In this document: in pieces, positions 1 through 8,573 of the stretch | How the letters are laid out: each line of letters opens with the position of its first letter | Numbering within the stretch: position 1 is the stretch's first letter | Source: Gammaproteobacteria bacterium | GTDB taxonomy: Bacteria > Pseudomonadota > Gammaproteobacteria > Pseudomonadales > Pseudohongiellaceae | Assembly (NCBI GenBank): GCA_018661465.1 | Contig: JABJIC010000023.1 | Span: 26,516 to 90,515 of the forward strand | Length of the DNA stretch: 64,000 nucleotides | Direction of reading: 5' to 3' | Position numbers and translations under genes: made by a program | The notes under the pieces: model-generated | Databases searched by the model: none | What the model saw: only the letters and a program-made list of their open reading frames with translations | Told to the model about the DNA's origin: nothing

Positions 1-177
1 GCAACAGTAGTATGGGGCAGGGAAGACACTAGATATTTTCCTCAAAAGCGTAATGCTATACGTTTAATCCTCGCGCAATCAATGTTCTAGACAATTAAAA
101 TGAAAATTCACATAAACTCTGGCTTTAGCTGTCGAGCAGAAACATGGATAATGGCCGCAATTGATAGACGGATTGAT

Positions 178-663
178 ATGACAAAACTTACCCACCTAGA
201 TAACGTCGGCAATGCCCGGATGGTAGATGTTGGCGACAAACAGAGTAGCCAGCGAATAGCTATTGCCACTGGCACAGTAAAAATGGCTGCGCAAACCCTG
301 GCGCTGATTTCTGAAGGCGGCCACAAGAAAGGCGATGTTCTGGCTATTGCCAGAATTGCAGGTATTCAAGGCGCAAAGAACTGCTCTCAACTTATTCCTC
401 TGTGCCACCCATTGATGCTGACTTCTGTAAACCTTGACCTGGAGATCGATGCTTCCGGCAATCAAGTTCTGATTAGCTCTCAATGTAAAGTGAATGGCCA
501 GACTGGTGTGGAAATGGAGGCGCTGACGGCGGTTTCCGTTGCCGCGCTCACTATCTACGACATGTGCAAAGCAGTAGATAAAGACATGATAATCGGTGAT
601 ATCTGCCTGCAGGAAAAGCAGGGTGGTAAAAGCGGTCACTACCAAAGAAACACAGAGGCATAG
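178..663 (+). CDS. moaC: Cyclic pyranopterin monophosphate synthase MoaC
   Basis: MoaC converts 3',8-cyclo-7,8-dihydro-GTP, the MoaA product, into cyclic pyranopterin monophosphate in cytoplasmic molybdenum-cofactor synthesis. From the ATG at 178 the protein is 161 residues, the same length as the E. coli enzyme. The LIPLCHPLM segment (72-80), GVEMEALTA (110-118) and YDMCKAV (127-133) are present, and the catalytic pair falls at Asp128 and Lys131, as in E. coli. An ATG at 100 would add 26 residues that do not fit the family. It heads a tight moaC-moaD-moaE cluster, with 5 bases to moaD. No moaA or moaB is visible; they may lie left of the window. Confidence 0.97.
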   Translation: MTKLTHLDNVGNARMVDVGDKQSSQRIAIATGTVKMAAQTLALISEGGHKKGDVLAIARIAGIQGAKNCSQLIPLCHPLMLTSVNLDLEIDASGNQVLISSQCKVNGQTGVEMEALTAVSVAALTIYDMCKAVDKDMIIGDICLQEKQGGKSGHYQRNTEA

Positions 664-668
664 AATAC

Positions 669-923
669 GTGCTTAACATTCATTACTTTGCCAGTATTCG
701 AGAACGCCTCAATAAGGAGACTGAAGAGATCGAGTTTTCTCAGTCTGTGTCTACCGTTGATGAGCTGATTACACATTTACAAAATATCGATTCTGCTACC
801 GAGGCGGCATTCAGTAGTGCCGGTAAAATCCTGGTAGCGGTAAATCAGACCGTCGTAAATAGAGACCATGTGCTCACTGATAACGACGAAATTGCCTTCT
901 TCCCCCCTATGACCGGCGGCTAA
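669..923 (+). CDS. moaD: Molybdopterin synthase small (sulfur carrier) subunit MoaD
   Basis: MoaD is the ubiquitin-fold sulfur carrier of molybdopterin synthase. Its C-terminal glycine becomes a thiocarboxylate and donates sulfur to cyclic pyranopterin monophosphate. The 84-residue protein ends in the required Gly-Gly (residues 83-84, after Met-Thr), and the length is normal. It starts with GTG at 669, five bases after moaC, and moaE follows six bases later, so the three genes look co-transcribed. The family call rests on size, the di-glycine end and its position between moaC and moaE. Confidence 0.95.
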   Translation: MLNIHYFASIRERLNKETEEIEFSQSVSTVDELITHLQNIDSATEAAFSSAGKILVAVNQTVVNRDHVLTDNDEIAFFPPMTGG

Positions 924-929
924 CATTCT

Positions 930-1394
930 ATGATTAGCGTTCAGAATGAAGACTTCGACCCCGGTGAAGAATATTCCAAATTACGAGAGGATGCGGTCGA
1001 CGCCGGCGGCATCGTGAGTTTTACCGGTCTTGTCCGAGAGTTTTATGATTCAAACTCAAGCGAAGACGAAAAAGTACAGTCTCTGTTTCTCGAGCATTAT
1101 CCCGGGATGACTGAGAAATGCCTCGAGCAGATATGTGATGACGCCCGACAACGATGGCCTCTACTTTCTGTACGAGTTATTCATCGTGTTGGTGAGTTGG
1201 CCCCTGGCGATCAAATTGTATTTGTCGGTACAGCTAGCGCTCATCGACAAGCTGCCTTCGACGCCGCCAGGTTCATCATGGACTACCTGAAGAGCAAGGC
1301 TCCTTTCTGGAAAAAGCAAAAATCTGGGGACAGCAGCGAATGGGTGGCGAGCAGGGATTCTGATGAAACCGCTCTGGAAGAATGGCAAGACTAA
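930..1394 (+). CDS. moaE: Molybdopterin synthase catalytic subunit MoaE
   Basis: MoaE is the large subunit of molybdopterin synthase. Two MoaD and two MoaE chains insert the dithiolene sulfurs into the pterin. At 154 residues it is close to E. coli MoaE (150). Visible family segments are LEHYPGM (54-60), the HRVGEL stretch (85-90) and IMDYLKSKAPFWKK (116-129). The last contains lysines 121 and 128, equivalent to the active-site lysines of E. coli MoaE. Six bases separate it from moaD. It ends 17 bases before the end of the convergent rluE, and no clear terminator is seen between them. Confidence 0.96.
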   Translation: MISVQNEDFDPGEEYSKLREDAVDAGGIVSFTGLVREFYDSNSSEDEKVQSLFLEHYPGMTEKCLEQICDDARQRWPLLSVRVIHRVGELAPGDQIVFVGTASAHRQAAFDAARFIMDYLKSKAPFWKKQKSGDSSEWVASRDSDETALEEWQD

Positions 1395-1410
1395 AACCAT
1401 TCTAACTTAT

Positions 1411-1950
1411 TCAAGCCTGTAACAACTTCCATTCCCCCGGAAGTAAATCTCCTAACTCCCAGCTGTCTATCGACACCCGTATCAGCCTGAGAGTCGGATA
1501 ACCAACTGCAGCAGTCATTCTTCTAACTTGTCGATTACGGCCCTCACTGATGCTTAGCTCGATCCAACTGGTTGGGATGTTTTTTCTTTCGCGAATAGGG
1601 GGGGTCCTCGGCCAGAGATCAGGCTCAGATACAAGGCGGGCTTCAGCTTTCCTGGTCATGCCGTCTTTTAGCTCCAGGCCCTCGCGCAATTTGGAAAGCG
1701 CTTCTTCATCCGCATCACCTTCAAGCTGCACGAGATAGGTTTTACTCTTATTGTATTTTGGGTTCGACACCTTCTGTTGAAGTTTGCCGTCGTTGGTTAG
1801 CAGCATTAACCCTTCTGAATCTCTGTCCAGACGGCCGGCCGCATAGAAACCTGGTTTATCTATATAGCTAGCCAGAGTCAGCTGATCAGCTTCACCGGTA
1901 AATTGAGAAAGTACACCGAAGGGTTTGTTAAACAGTATGATATTAGACAT
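1411..1950 (-). CDS. rluE: 23S rRNA pseudouridine synthase, RluE type
   Basis: This is an RsuA/RluB/RluE-family pseudouridine synthase. RluE makes pseudouridine 2457 in the 23S rRNA peptidyl-transferase region. The 179-residue protein has the family motif GRLDRDSEGL (39-48) with the catalytic aspartate at 42, followed by LLTNDG, and a late GRNRQVRRM segment that contacts RNA. There is no N-terminal S4 domain. That absence, with the short length, points to RluE rather than RsuA or RluB. It is a single-gene unit, convergent with moaE. Confidence 0.9.
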   Translation of the reverse strand: MSNIILFNKPFGVLSQFTGEADQLTLASYIDKPGFYAAGRLDRDSEGLMLLTNDGKLQQKVSNPKYNKSKTYLVQLEGDADEEALSKLREGLELKDGMTRKAEARLVSEPDLWPRTPPIRERKNIPTSWIELSISEGRNRQVRRMTAAVGYPTLRLIRVSIDSWELGDLLPGEWKLLQA

Positions 1951-2122
1951 GTCAGAGGGCAGGCAGAAATTACAGACGTAGTAAAACTACCACAGTTGAG
2001 TAGATTCAAAGTAGCGAAAGCGAGTGTAATCCTTCTTTTCGATGAAACGTCTACATTACAGGGCTAGTGAGTATCTCTGTGACCATTTTGCTCAGGCCGC
2101 CACTGTGAAGTAACTCGATTGG

Positions 2123-2476
2123 CTAAGCGGTATTCTCAGCACTCATTTCATCGACAGGTCCATCATTGCTCGCAGGCTCGCCATCTGCTTCTTCAGTTGG
2201 AGCGGCCCCATTACTCGTAGCCGCACCATCTGCTTCTTCAGCTGGAGCGACTCCATTACTCGCCGGCTCAACATCGACAGCGTGTATATTTGCTGCGTGC
2301 AAACCCTTTGGACCTTCAACTGTTTCAAATGAAACTGTCTGACCAGCTTTGAGGGTTTTATATCCGTCCATTCCTATTGCCGAATAGTGAGCGAACAAAT
2401 CGTCCCCTCCATCATCCGGTAAAATGAACCCGAATCCCTTCGCATTATTAAACCACTTAACTTGCCCGGTACTCAT
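2123..2476 (-). CDS. cspD: Cold-shock domain protein with repetitive acidic C-terminal tail
   Basis: Residues 1-70 form a complete cold-shock domain that binds single-stranded nucleic acid, with RNP1 as KGFGFI (13-18) and RNP2 as DLFAH (26-30). The remaining 47 residues are an unusual low-complexity tail rich in Ala, Glu, Asp, Asn and Pro. It carries two copies of a 15-residue repeat (73-87 and 88-102) and the start of a third. Plain Csp proteins are about 70 residues and CspD about 74-90, so the tail is extra. A csp gene divergent from clpS is the usual neighbourhood of cspD in gammaproteobacteria, so the symbol rests partly on context. The role of the tail is unknown. Confidence 0.85.
   Translation of the reverse strand: MSTGQVKWFNNAKGFGFILPDDGGDDLFAHYSAIGMDGYKTLKAGQTVSFETVEGPKGLHAANIHAVDVEPASNGVAPAEEADGAATSNGAAPTEEADGEPASNDGPVDEMSAENTA
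2181..2270. repeat. Two tandem 45-bp repeats in the csp tail
   Basis: Two adjacent 45-bp units start at 2181 and 2226. Each begins with CCATCTGCTTCTTCAG in plus orientation, and they differ by only a few substitutions. On the minus strand they encode a 15-residue unit, SNGxAPxEEADGxxx. Because the unit is a multiple of three, copy-number change would lengthen or shorten the tail without a frameshift. Confidence 0.85.
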
Positions 2477-2612
2477 AGCAGAACTCCGTACTTCTTATTA
2501 TTTTTTGTACTTATGCCACTGTGACAATTTGCCACTTGTACTGCTATACACTATAGAAATCATATTGTCAAAATGGCGAGCTCAATTAGATGCTTCCAAT
2601 AATCGCCAGGCC

Positions 2613-2640
2613 CTTGAAATTTCAGCATTCATCCCTATTT
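2613..2640 (+). promoter_or_regulatory. Sigma-32-like heat-shock promoter before clpS-clpA
   Basis: CTTGAAA at 2613-2619 is followed, after a 13-base spacer, by CCCTATTT at 2633-2640. The known E. coli RpoH consensus is CTTGAAA with CCCCATNT, so only one defined base differs. The 13-base spacer is the same as at the htpG promoter in this window. The predicted start lies near 2647, leaving a 116-base leader to the preferred clpS start. A sigma-70 reading is also possible: TTGAAA, 17 bases, then TATTTT. Confidence 0.5.
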
Positions 2641-2762
2641 TTGAAGACAGGATAATATACTTGGCAACGGCGAATGATCTGTAGAAAAGCCTTTCCACTG
2701 ACATGAATCTGACGCAAAATATTCACCCTAAAATGACAGAGTTCTCAATTCAGATTGATTTT

Positions 2763-3152
2763 ATGAGTAAACGAAATATAGATGGACTAGACTCGGAAAT
2801 ACTCAGGTTTATACCTCTCGCTGGCGTGGATGATGGCGAGGGTGATAGCGAACACGACACTGGTATTGCCGAGACTACCGAAAAACCAAGGCTGGAAAAG
2901 CCACCGCTTTATAAGGTGGTTCTTATTAACGACGATTACACGCCAATGGATTTTGTGGTGGAAATCCTGTGCGCCTTCTTCGATCTTAATATAGAAAAGG
3001 CGACCCAGATCATGCTCAAGGTTCATACCGAAGGAAAAGGGGTCTGCGGCGTCTACAGCAAGGATGTTGCCGAAACCAAAGCCGCTCAGGTAAATGATTA
3101 TTCAAGAGAATGCGAACAGCCATTGCTCTGTTCCGTTGAAGTTGATCGCTAG
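2763..3152 (+). CDS. clpS: ATP-dependent Clp protease adaptor ClpS
   Basis: ClpS recognises N-terminal Leu, Phe, Tyr and Trp residues (N-degrons) and delivers those proteins to ClpA-ClpP. The conserved core has NDDYTPM (56-62) and HTEGKGVCG (88-96). Asp57, Asp58 and His88 match the substrate-pocket residues of E. coli ClpS. The start is uncertain: ATGs at 2703, 2733 and 2763 are in frame and none has a good ribosome-binding site. I take 2763 (129 residues), which leaves a flexible acidic N-terminal extension of about 45 residues before the core. It lies 70 bases upstream of clpA in the same direction. Confidence 0.95.
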   Translation: MSKRNIDGLDSEILRFIPLAGVDDGEGDSEHDTGIAETTEKPRLEKPPLYKVVLINDDYTPMDFVVEILCAFFDLNIEKATQIMLKVHTEGKGVCGVYSKDVAETKAAQVNDYSRECEQPLLCSVEVDR

Positions 3153-3222
3153 GCCAAGCGCCTTCATCAGTTAGAGACCGCCCGGCTAGAAATGGTCCGG
3201 CATAAGATTAAACAGGATAACT

Positions 3223-5517
3223 ATGCTCAGCAAAGATTTAGAGACTACCCTCGGTGATGCTTTTAAGAGCGCACGGAAAAAACGTCATGAATTCATGACG
3301 GTAGAGCACCTATTGCTTGCACTTCTTGATAATGAAGTAGCCTCTTCTGTGCTTCTAGCCTGCGATTGCGACCTCAGCCGTCTTCGTGGAGAGTTAGTAG
3401 ATTTCGTCGATGCCACCACTCCATTGATACCAGAAACCGAATCAAACAGAGAGACTCAGCCAACCCTGGGTTTTCAACGGGTTCTGCAAAGAGCTGTATT
3501 CCATGTGCAATCCTCGGGCAAACGGGAGGTGACTGGCGCTAATGTGCTAGTGGCCATATTCAGCGAGCAGGAAAGTCAGGCTGTTTATTTTCTCAAACAA
3601 CAGGACATTGCGCGCATCGACATAGTGAATTACATAACCCATGGCATATCCAAGATCCCGGGCCATTTTGGAAACGGAGAGCCGAATACAGAACAGCACG
3701 ATGCCGAGGTGCCTAATGAAGAGTCCAACAGTGCTCTGGAAAACTTTGCAACCAACCTCAATATTGAAGCAGCAGAAGGCCGTATAGACCCTCTAATAGG
3801 CCGGGAAGAAGAGGTCACTCGAGTCATCCAGGTGCTCTCCCGTCGTCGCAAGAATAATCCGCTTTTGGTTGGTGAGTCTGGTGTTGGCAAGACAGCAGTA
3901 GCCGAAGGCTTGGCCAAGCATATCGTTGAAGAGAACGTACCTGACGTGCTGGCGGAAAGCGTCATCTACTCTCTCGATCTGGGAGCTCTGTTGGCCGGCA
4001 CCAAATATAGAGGCGACTTTGAAAAGCGTTTTAAGGCGCTTCTGGGTGAGTTGAAGGAAAACCCCCACGCCGTACTATTCATCGATGAAATTCACACGAT
4101 AATCGGTGCTGGAGCTGCCTCAGGTGGCGTCATGGATGCGTCAAATCTGCTTAAGCCGGTGCTTACATCAGGCAATATGAGATGCATCGGTTCTACGACA
4201 TATCAGGAATATAGAGGCATTTTCGAGAAAGATCGTGCATTATCACGTCGATTTCAAAAGATCGACGTAGATGAGCCGGATGTAGACACAACATATCGCA
4301 TACTCAAGGGATTGAAATCCCGATTTGAAGAACATCATGACCTTCGCTATAGCGACAATGCCCTGAAAGCGGCGTCAGAACTGGCAGGGCGCTATATCAA
4401 TGACCGCTACATGCCAGACAAGGCAATCGATGTTATCGATGAAGCGGGGGCTTTTCAGCGCCTGCAGCCTGCCAGCAAGCGCAAGAAGCTGATCCAGGCA
4501 ACGGATATGGAAAAAGTAGTCGCCGCGATCGCACGAATACCGCCGAAGCATGTCTCTACCTCCGATGTTGAGGCGCTGAAGAATCTGGAATCCAACCTGA
4601 AGATGGTTGTATTCGGCCAGGACAAGGCTATCGACTCTATGACTACGGCTATCAAGCTGTCTCGAGCCGGGTTAAACGATGGCGAGAAGCCTATTGGCTC
4701 ATTCCTGTTCTCCGGTCCCACCGGGGTCGGTAAAACCGAGGTCAGCAAGCAATTAGCAAAAATTATGGGCATCGAGCTTCTGCGCTTTGATATGTCTGAG
4801 TATATGGAGCGTCATACCGTATCTCGCTTGATTGGTGCTCCTCCAGGGTATGTGGGCTTTGATCAGGGCGGCTTACTGACCGAGGCCATTGCCAAAAACC
4901 CCCATTGTGTACTTCTTCTGGATGAGATTGAAAAGGCACACCCGGATGTTTTTAATCTGCTATTGCAGGTCATGGATCACGGCACATTAACGGACAACAA
5001 CGGTCGCCAAGCTGATTTTAGAAACGTGATTTTGATTATGACAACTAATGCAGGAGCGCAAGAAATGGCGCGCGCTTCCATCGGTTTTAGCGAACAAGAC
5101 CACACCACTGACGGCATGGAAATTATCAAGAAGGCCTTCACGCCTGAATTTCGCAACCGCCTGGACAGCATTATTCAGTTCGGCGCGCTGACCGTAGAAA
5201 CTATCAGAACCGTAGTGGACAAATTTCTGGTGGAATTGCAGGTACAGCTGGACGAGAAGAAGGTCCTCTTACACCTTGATGCCGATGCTACGGAATGGTT
5301 CGTAACCCATGGTTACAGCGAATCAATGGGTGCCCGGCCAATGGCTAGGCTGCTTCAGGAAAAATTAAAGAAGGCTCTGGCAGAAGACATTCTGTTTGGA
5401 AAGCTGGCCGGAAATGGCGGAGATGTTTTCGTGTCCGTTAAGGACGGAGAAATCAGCCTCGAGATAAAAGGCCGACAGCAGCAAGTCAAAAAGGAACTCA
5501 GTAAAGCGGAAAAGTAG
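3223..5517 (+). CDS. clpA: ATP-dependent Clp protease ATP-binding subunit ClpA
   Basis: ClpA is the hexameric AAA+ unfoldase that feeds ClpP, with substrates that include N-degron proteins brought by ClpS. At 764 residues it has normal length. It has an N-terminal Clp-N double repeat (about 1-145), then AAA domain 1 with Walker A GESGVGKT (217-224) and Walker B VLFIDEIH. AAA domain 2 follows with Walker A GPTGVGKT (498-505) and Walker B VLLLDEIEKAH, then the D2-small domain. There is no long middle coiled coil, which separates it from ClpB. It is followed by convergent infA only 19 bases away. No clpP is in the window. Confidence 0.98.
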   Translation: MLSKDLETTLGDAFKSARKKRHEFMTVEHLLLALLDNEVASSVLLACDCDLSRLRGELVDFVDATTPLIPETESNRETQPTLGFQRVLQRAVFHVQSSGKREVTGANVLVAIFSEQESQAVYFLKQQDIARIDIVNYITHGISKIPGHFGNGEPNTEQHDAEVPNEESNSALENFATNLNIEAAEGRIDPLIGREEEVTRVIQVLSRRRKNNPLLVGESGVGKTAVAEGLAKHIVEENVPDVLAESVIYSLDLGALLAGTKYRGDFEKRFKALLGELKENPHAVLFIDEIHTIIGAGAASGGVMDASNLLKPVLTSGNMRCIGSTTYQEYRGIFEKDRALSRRFQKIDVDEPDVDTTYRILKGLKSRFEEHHDLRYSDNALKAASELAGRYINDRYMPDKAIDVIDEAGAFQRLQPASKRKKLIQATDMEKVVAAIARIPPKHVSTSDVEALKNLESNLKMVVFGQDKAIDSMTTAIKLSRAGLNDGEKPIGSFLFSGPTGVGKTEVSKQLAKIMGIELLRFDMSEYMERHTVSRLIGAPPGYVGFDQGGLLTEAIAKNPHCVLLLDEIEKAHPDVFNLLLQVMDHGTLTDNNGRQADFRNVILIMTTNAGAQEMARASIGFSEQDHTTDGMEIIKKAFTPEFRNRLDSIIQFGALTVETIRTVVDKFLVELQVQLDEKKVLLHLDADATEWFVTHGYSESMGARPMARLLQEKLKKALAEDILFGKLAGNGGDVFVSVKDGEISLEIKGRQQQVKKELSKAEK

Positions 5518-5536
5518 ATTCTAAGCCGGATTGAAG

Positions 5537-5755
5537 CTATCGAGCGCGGTAAGTAATTCGACCCTTGGTCAAATCATAGGGAGTCAGTTCTACGCGAACC
5601 TGATCACCTGTGAGTATGCGAATATAGTTCTTTCGCATTTTCCCAGAGATATGCGCAGTAACGATATGTCCGTTCTCTAGTTTAACGCGGAACATGGTAT
5701 TGGGAAGGGTATCTACCACTTCTCCTTCCATTTCAATTTGATCTTCTTTTGCCAT
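5537..5755 (-). CDS. infA: Translation initiation factor IF-1
   Basis: IF-1 is a single OB-fold protein that binds the 30S A site during initiation. The 72-residue length is exactly standard, and the sequence runs from [13 protein letters not shown] through [15 protein letters not shown] and [11 protein letters not shown] to GRITYR, all hallmark IF-1 segments. It lies downstream of bpt in the same direction with a 78-base gap. In Pseudomonas the same clpA-infA-bpt-aat-trxB order is known. It converges on clpA with no obvious terminator. Confidence 0.98.
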   Translation of the reverse strand: MAKEDQIEMEGEVVDTLPNTMFRVKLENGHIVTAHISGKMRKNYIRILTGDQVRVELTPYDLTKGRITYRAR

Positions 5756-5833
5756 CGATAAACCCCAAATTTAGTTGCGGCGGCATTGTGCCGGATTTTC
5801 TTAAGATAAGCAAAGCCCACGGGGGATTGAGAG

Positions 5834-6553
5834 CTAATTCACCAAGCACCATCGACCTTCAATGAATAGTTCCAGCGGCCGGAAATCACTCTTGTAATTC
5901 ATCTTGGGACAATCTTTTATCCAGTAACCCAAAAACAGGTAAGGGCGATGCATTTTTGCTGCCTGCTGAATTTGCCACAGAATCACATAAATACCCAGAG
6001 AGCGGCGGCTCTGTTCCGGGTCAAAGAAGGTGTAAACGGCAGACAAGCCATGCTCGAGTATATCTACCACGCTCACCGCCAGCAGATCTTCACCACAGTA
6101 AAAGCTGTAGAAGCGGGTTGACTCCGTGCCATTACAAATGAAGGCATCGAATTGCTCCGGACTAGCAGGGTACATGTCCCCATCTTTGTGCCGGGTGTTT
6201 ATGTAATCCTTATAGAGAGGGTAGGCCTGAGTTTTATCAAGCTCTTCCGACTCAAGAACTTTTAGATCTTCGTTATTCTTAAGTATCTTTCTATACCGCC
6301 TGCCGGGTTCAAACTTATCTACCGGAACACGGCAGGAAATGCATGCCTGACAAGAATCGCAGTCGGGGCGATAGAGATGAGCGCCACTTCGACGAAAACC
6401 CATTTGGCTCAAGGAACTATTTAGTGCCTGGTCTATTTTTAACTCAGGATCTACAAATACCGTAGTCGCCAACTCATCAGACTTATAACTACAGTCATGG
6501 GGGGCGGTACGGAAAAGCTTGATTGATTTTGTGAGTTTCGACTTGGAGTTCAT
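5834..6553 (-). CDS. bpt: Aspartate/glutamate leucyltransferase (Bpt)
   Basis: Bpt transfers leucine from Leu-tRNA to proteins with N-terminal Asp or Glu, converting secondary destabilising residues into N-degrons read by ClpS. The 239-residue protein has the ATE N-terminal domain with a cysteine cluster at 65, 68, 71 and 74 and Cys21 near the start. A GNAT-like C-terminal domain carries YTFFDPEQSRRSLG and FLGYWIKDCPKM segments typical of the family. Its ATG overlaps the aat stop codon by 4 bases, so the two aminoacyl-transferases are translationally coupled. With clpS and clpA nearby, this makes a complete N-end rule module. Confidence 0.96.
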   Translation of the reverse strand: MNSKSKLTKSIKLFRTAPHDCSYKSDELATTVFVDPELKIDQALNSSLSQMGFRRSGAHLYRPDCDSCQACISCRVPVDKFEPGRRYRKILKNNEDLKVLESEELDKTQAYPLYKDYINTRHKDGDMYPASPEQFDAFICNGTESTRFYSFYCGEDLLAVSVVDILEHGLSAVYTFFDPEQSRRSLGIYVILWQIQQAAKMHRPYLFLGYWIKDCPKMNYKSDFRPLELFIEGRWCLVN

Positions 6554-7374
6554 TGGCTGTCTTTTTCTAGAGGCTGTGCTTTGGCCAAGAGTTCAGCCGA
6601 AGGCTCGGTTGAGGGTTTAATCGAGGGCTTAATCGAGGGTTCAATCAAAAGCTCAGACATGAATTCAAATTTTAGATCATCGTCAAAAGACCAGGGACCT
6701 TTGAAGTTTTCGAGAACAGCTAGAGCCTCAATCTCTTCTCCAAAGTTTGATCTACTGATTTCAAATGCGCCGAGAGAAACAAGATGATCGCTGCTGACCT
6801 GGCAGTCCACTAATTTAAATCCCCAGCGCTTTAATTGCTGCATCAGATAGACAAGTGCAATCTTCGAAGCGTTGTCTGCCTTGCTAAACATCGATTCACC
6901 AAAGAATACGCCGCCGATTGCTACACCGTATAAGCCACCGAGAAGGGAACCATCCTGTTCATCCCATACTTCAACTGAATGGGCAAAGCCAGCCTCATGC
7001 AAGTCACAATACGCTTCCTGCATTTCTTCAGTTATCCAGGTGCCAGTATGATCATCCCGTTGACCCGCACAGCAGAAAATCACTTGAGAGAAATCTTCAT
7101 CCAGGCTCAAACGCCAATTGCTGCGTCGCAGCTGCTTACGCAGACTACGGGAAATTTTTAGAGTATCGGGCCGAAGCACCATTCGAGGGTCAGGGCTCCA
7201 CCAGAGAATCGGTTGTTCCTCTGAATACCAGGGAAAAATACCTGAACTATAAGCCTTGAGAAGTCTATCAACAGAAAGATCTCCGCCAACCGCCAGTAAA
7301 CCATTAGGCTCCAGAAGGGCCTCGCTCAATGGCGGGAATTCAAGCTTGTCCTCATCAATCCAGCATAGGGACAT
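6550..7374 (-). CDS. aat: Leucyl/phenylalanyl-tRNA-protein transferase with repeat tail
   Basis: Aat adds Leu or Phe from aminoacyl-tRNA to proteins with N-terminal Lys or Arg, producing primary N-degrons for ClpS-ClpA. Characteristic segments are the start LCWIDEDKLEFPP, SSGIFPWYSEEQPILWWSPD (43-62) and GGLYGVAIGGVFFGESMFS (146-164). The E. coli enzyme has 234 residues; this one has 274. The extra length is a C-terminal tail with four 4-residue repeats (IEPS, IKPS, IKPS, TEPS; 244-259) encoded by 12-bp tandem repeats. The start at 7374 gives the expected N-terminus. It overlaps bpt by 4 bases. Confidence 0.97.
   Translation of the reverse strand: MSLCWIDEDKLEFPPLSEALLEPNGLLAVGGDLSVDRLLKAYSSGIFPWYSEEQPILWWSPDPRMVLRPDTLKISRSLRKQLRRSNWRLSLDEDFSQVIFCCAGQRDDHTGTWITEEMQEAYCDLHEAGFAHSVEVWDEQDGSLLGGLYGVAIGGVFFGESMFSKADNASKIALVYLMQQLKRWGFKLVDCQVSSDHLVSLGAFEISRSNFGEEIEALAVLENFKGPWSFDDDLKFEFMSELLIEPSIKPSIKPSTEPSAELLAKAQPLEKDSQ
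6602..6649. repeat. Four 12-bp tandem repeats at the 3' end of aat
   Basis: Four consecutive 12-base units, best described as GGYTTAATCGAG, start at 6602, 6614, 6626 and 6638; the two middle copies are nearly identical. They encode the IEPS/IKPS repeats in the Aat tail. The unit is a multiple of three, so slippage would keep the frame. They lie about 50 bases upstream of the coupled bpt start. Confidence 0.8.
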
Positions 7375-7389
7375 TCGCTTCCCAGCTCC

Positions 7390-8355
<966 letters not shown>

Positions 8356-8573
8356 CTAATGGCTGTAGTCAAAGAAGACTCCAGCTTTCTAATTAGTTTT
8401 CAATGTGTGCTCTGGCTAGCAAAGCACGCACATTCTACTCAATTTTGGGCTCTATGAACCGTTAAACTGACTAGGGTTTAAAGACTTTTAGGCAGTCTTG
8501 CGCCCTGAAAAAACAAATTCCTGATATAGATTGAATAACAACCATGTAAGTCATTGATAGGTCACAGATTAAA

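Noticed and set aside
1..177. Molybdenum-cofactor riboswitch before moaC
   Set aside because: The available leader is short and truncated by the window edge, with no recognisable conserved stems.
2424..2684. 86-residue plus-strand frame between csp and clpS
   Set aside because: It starts inside csp on the opposite strand and runs through the predicted promoter region; composition is unlike a protein.
3223..5517. ClpB rather than ClpA
   Set aside because: The long M-domain coiled coil of ClpB is absent, the length is that of ClpA, and clpS is adjacent.
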